Assembly: GCA_964016885.1 (NCBI GenBank)
Contig: OZ024748.1
Span: 32,362,291-32,426,290, forward strand
Length of the DNA: 64,000 nucleotides
DNA from: Eledone cirrhosa
Taxonomy: Eukaryota; Mollusca; Cephalopoda; Octopoda; Eledonidae
Reading direction: 5' to 3'
Shown in pieces: positions 60,401 through 64,000 of the stretch (its first letter is position 1; each line of letters opens with the position of its first letter). Both the position numbers and the translations under genes were made by a program. The notes beneath the pieces were generated by a model, which ran no database searches, was not told the DNA's origin, and saw only the letters and a list, made by a program, of their open reading frames with translations.

Positions 60401-63400
60401 ACTATACCTCTAAACTGGTTATATATTACATGCTGCTAAAAATAATACTATACTTCTAAACTGGTTATATATTACACACTGCTAAATGTAATACTATACT
60501 TCTAAACTGATTATATATTACACACTGTTAAAATTAATACTATACTTCTAAACTGGTTATATATTACACGCTGCTAAAAGTAATACTATACTTCTTAATT
60601 GGTTATATATTACACACTACTAAAAGTAATACTATACTTCTAAACTGGTTATATATTACACACTGCTAAAAGTAATACTATACTTCTAAACTGGTTATAT
60701 ATTACGCACTGCTAAAAGTAATATTATACACACTACTAAAAGTAATACTATACTTCTAAACTGGTTATATATTACACACTGCTAAATATAATACTATACT
60801 TCTAAACTGGTTATATATTACACGCTGCTAAATGTAATACTATACTTCTAAACTAGTTATATATTACAAACTGCTAAATGTAATACTATACTTCTAAACT
60901 GCTTATATACTACATGCTTCTAAAAGTAATATGATACTTCTAAACTGGTTATATATTAGACACTGCTAAAAGTAATACTATACTTCTAAACTGGTTATAT
61001 ATTACACACTGCTAAAAGTAATACTATACTTCTAAACTGGTTATATATTACACACTGCTAAATATAATACTATACTTCTAAACTGGTTATATATTACAGA
61101 CTGCTAAAAGTAATACTCTACCTCTAAACTGGTTATATATTACATGCTGCTAACAATAATACTATACTTCTAAACTGGTTATATATTACACACTGCTAAA
61201 TGTAATACTATACTTCTAAACTGATTATATATTACACACTGTTAAAATTAATACTATACTTCTAAACTGGTTATATATTACACACTGCTAAAAGTAATAC
61301 TATACCTCTAAACTGGTTATATATTACACACTGCTAAAAGTAATACTATACTTCTAAACTAGTTATATATTACACGCTGCTAAAAGTAATACTATACTTC
61401 TTAATTGGTTATATATTACACACTACTAAAAGTAATACTATACTTCTAAACTGGTTATATATTACACACTGCTAAAAGAAATACTATACTTCTAAACTGG
61501 TTATATATTACACATTGTTAAAAGTAATACTATACTTCTAAACTGGTTATATATTACACACTGGTAAAAGTAATACTATACTTCTAAATTAGGTATATCT
61601 TACACACTGCTAAAAGGAATACTATACTTCTAAACAGGTTATATATTACACACTGCTGAAAGTAATACTATAACTCTAAAATGGTTATATATTACACACT
61701 GCTAAAAGTAATACTATACCTCTAAACTGGTTATATATTACACACTGCTAAAAGTAATACTATACTTCTAAACTCGTTATATATTACATGCTGCTAAATG
61801 TAATACTATTCTTCTAAACTGGTTATATATTACACACTGCTAAAGGTAATAATATACTTCTAAACTGGTTATATATTACACACTGTTAAAAGTAATACTA
61901 TACTTCTAAACTGGTTATATATTACGCACTGCTAAAAGTAATACTATACTTCTAAACTGGTTATATACTACATGCTGTAAAAGTAATACTATACTTCTAA
62001 ACTGGTTATATACTACATGCGGCTAAAAGTAATACTATACTTCTAAACAGGTTATATATTACGCACTGCTAAAAGTAATACTATACTTCAAAACTGGTTA
62101 TATACTACATGCTTCTAAAAGTAATATAATACTTCTAAACTGGTTATATATTACATGCTGCTAAAAATAATACTATACTTCTAAACTGGTTATATATTAC
62201 ACACTGCTAAATGTAATACTATACTTCTAAACTGATTATATATTACACACTGTTAAAATTAATACTATACTTCTAAACTGGTTATATATTACGCACTGCT
62301 AAAATTAATACTATACTTCTAAACTGATTATTTATTACATGCCGCTAAAAGTAATACTATACTTCTAAACTGGTTATATATTGCACACTGGTAAAAGTAA
62401 TACTATACTTCTAAATTAGGTATATATTACACACTGCTAAAAGTAATACTATATCTCTAAACTGGTTATATATTACACACTGCTAAAAGTAATTCTATAC
62501 TTCTAAACTGGTTATATATTACACACTGCTAAAAGTAATACTATACCTCTAAACTGGTTATATATTACATGCTGCTAAAAATAATACTATACTTCTAAAC
62601 TGGTTATATATTACACACTGCTAAATGTAATACTATACTTCTAAACTGATTATATATTACACACTGTTAAAATTAATACTATACTTCTAAACTGGTTATA
62701 TATTACACACTGCTAAAAGTAATACTATACCTCTAAACTGGTTATATATTACACACTGCTAAAATGAATACTATACTTCTAAACTGGTTATATATTACAC
62801 GCTGCTAAAAGTAATACTATACTTCTTAATTGGTTATATATTACACACTACTAAAAGTAATACTATACTTCTAAACTGGTTATATATTACACACTGCTAA
62901 AAGTAATACTATACTTCTAAACTGGTTATATATTACGTACTGCTAAAAGTAATATTATACTTCTAGACTGATTATATATTAGATGCCGCTAAAAGTAATA
63001 CCATACTTCTAAACTGGTTATATATTACATGCTGCTAAAAGTGGTACTATACTCCTAAACTTCTTATATACTACATGCTTCTAAAAGTTATATAATACTT
63101 CTAAACTGGTTATATATTACACACTGCTAAAAGTAATACTATACTACTAAACTGGTTATATATTGCACACTGCTAAAAGTAATACTATACCTCTAAACTG
63201 GTTATATATTACACACTACTAAAAGTAATACTATACTTCTAAACTGGTTATATATTACACACTGCTAAAAGTAATACTTTACTACTAAACTGGTTATATA
63301 TTGCACGCTGCTAAAAGTAATACTATACTTCTAAACTGGTTATATATTACACACTGCTAAAAGTAATACTATACCTCTAAACTGGTTATATATTACATGC

Positions 63401-64000
63401 TGCTAAAAGTAATACTATACTTCTAGACTGGTTATATGTTACATACTGCTAAAGTAATACTATACTTCTTGACTGGTTATATATTACATATTGCTAAAAG
63501 TAATACTATACTTCTAAACGGGTTATATACTACATGCTGCTAAAAGTAATACTATACTTCTAAACTGGTTATATATTACACACTGCTAAAAGTAATACTA
63601 TACTTCTAAACTAGTTATATATTACACACTGCTAAATGTAATACTATACTTCTAAACTGGTTATATATTACACACTGCTAAAAGTAATACTATACTTCTA
63701 AACTGGTTATATATTACACATTGTTAAAAGTAATACTATACTTCTAAACTGGTTATATATTACACACTGGTAAAAGTAATACTATACTTCTAAATTAGGT
63801 ATATCTTACACACTGCTAAAAGGAATACTATACTTCTAAACAGGTTATATATTACACACTGCTAAAAGTAATACTATAACTCTAAACTGGTTATATATTA
63901 CACACTGCTAAAAGTAATACTATACCTCTAAACTGGTTATATATTACACACTGCTAAAAGTAATACTATACTTCTAAACTCGTTATATATTACATGCTGC
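39446..64000. repeat. 46-bp satellite array with higher-order structure (about 534 monomers, continues past the window)
   Basis: Head-to-tail 46-bp monomers. A typical one is 40,826-40,871, starting GGTTATATATTACACACTGC and continuing TAAAAGTAATACTATACTTC, TAAACT. About 24.5 kb divided by 46 gives about 534 copies, with no inserted element or inversion seen. Rare variant monomers recur in register: the GATGCCGC variant starts at 44,564, 45,806, 48,979, 50,221, 53,026, 55,831, 58,544, 59,188 and 62,982. This shows higher-order periods of 4,415 bp (96 monomers, one of them 45 bp) and 2,805 bp (61 monomers). An earlier part has a 1,426-bp (31-monomer) period. No open frame survives. Confidence 0.98.

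Noticed and set aside
39446..64000. CRISPR array
   Set aside because: The repeats are contiguous 46-bp monomers without unique spacers, in a eukaryotic transposon-rich context. It is a satellite.
39446..64000. Claim that the satellite is the centromere
   Set aside because: Higher-order structure is compatible with it, but no sequence feature here shows centromere function.

Overview
This looks like repeat-dense, gene-poor nuclear DNA from an animal, most likely a cephalopod mollusc (octopus-like). That placement is inference. It rests on a single-exon multi-finger C2H2 gene with the HTGEKP(Y/F)xCEICGKSF grammar that is hugely expanded in octopus genomes, on two tRNA-derived SINE families of the kind described from octopus and squid, and on LINEs carrying a WVHK(R/K)CSG zinc-finger motif and ATGATG-rich 3' tails. 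No prokaryotic gene organisation, true tRNA or rRNA gene, or CRISPR array is visible.

Layout. 1-3.07 kb: an array of about 450-530 bp units with internal (TA)n, which switches orientation once near 1,010. 3.1-5.2 kb: two broken LINE copies head to head. 5.6-7.4 kb: a small non-autonomous LTR element with a 4-bp target duplication. 7.8-12.9 kb: dispersed repeats, a hammerhead-like motif, a Helitron-like end, a 101-bp palindrome, a probable solo LTR, SINEs and a foldback element related to the left array. 13.4-17.15 kb: one LINE copy into which a solo LTR, a TTAA MITE and two SINEs have inserted, most with clear target duplications. 17.9-19.1 kb: a C2H2 zinc-finger gene, the only good candidate host gene, ending at an early stop. 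19.5-24.6 kb: a decayed Ty3/Gypsy element on the plus strand. 24.6-26.2 kb: a 72-bp minisatellite with a SINE, a 100-bp tandem duplication and a LINE fragment.

26.2-32.4 kb: remains of a second zinc-finger gene, a paralogue of the first. It is split inside one finger by a TTAA-type MITE, which is itself split by a minus-strand Ty3/Gypsy element. The Gypsy element is flanked by an exact 117-bp direct duplication instead of the usual 4-6 bp. 32.6-39.2 kb: at least four LINE fragment groups from different families, SINEs and a small MITE. 39.45 kb to the window end (24.5 kb): an uninterrupted AT-rich satellite with a 46-bp monomer and higher-order periods of 31, 61 and 96 monomers.

Apart from the zinc-finger gene, the coding sequence belongs to mobile elements (reverse transcriptase, protease, RNase H, integrase, Gag), and almost all of it is broken. 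The main interest is genome dynamics: nested insertions that can be ordered in time, MITE-to-satellite transitions, and a large hierarchical satellite.
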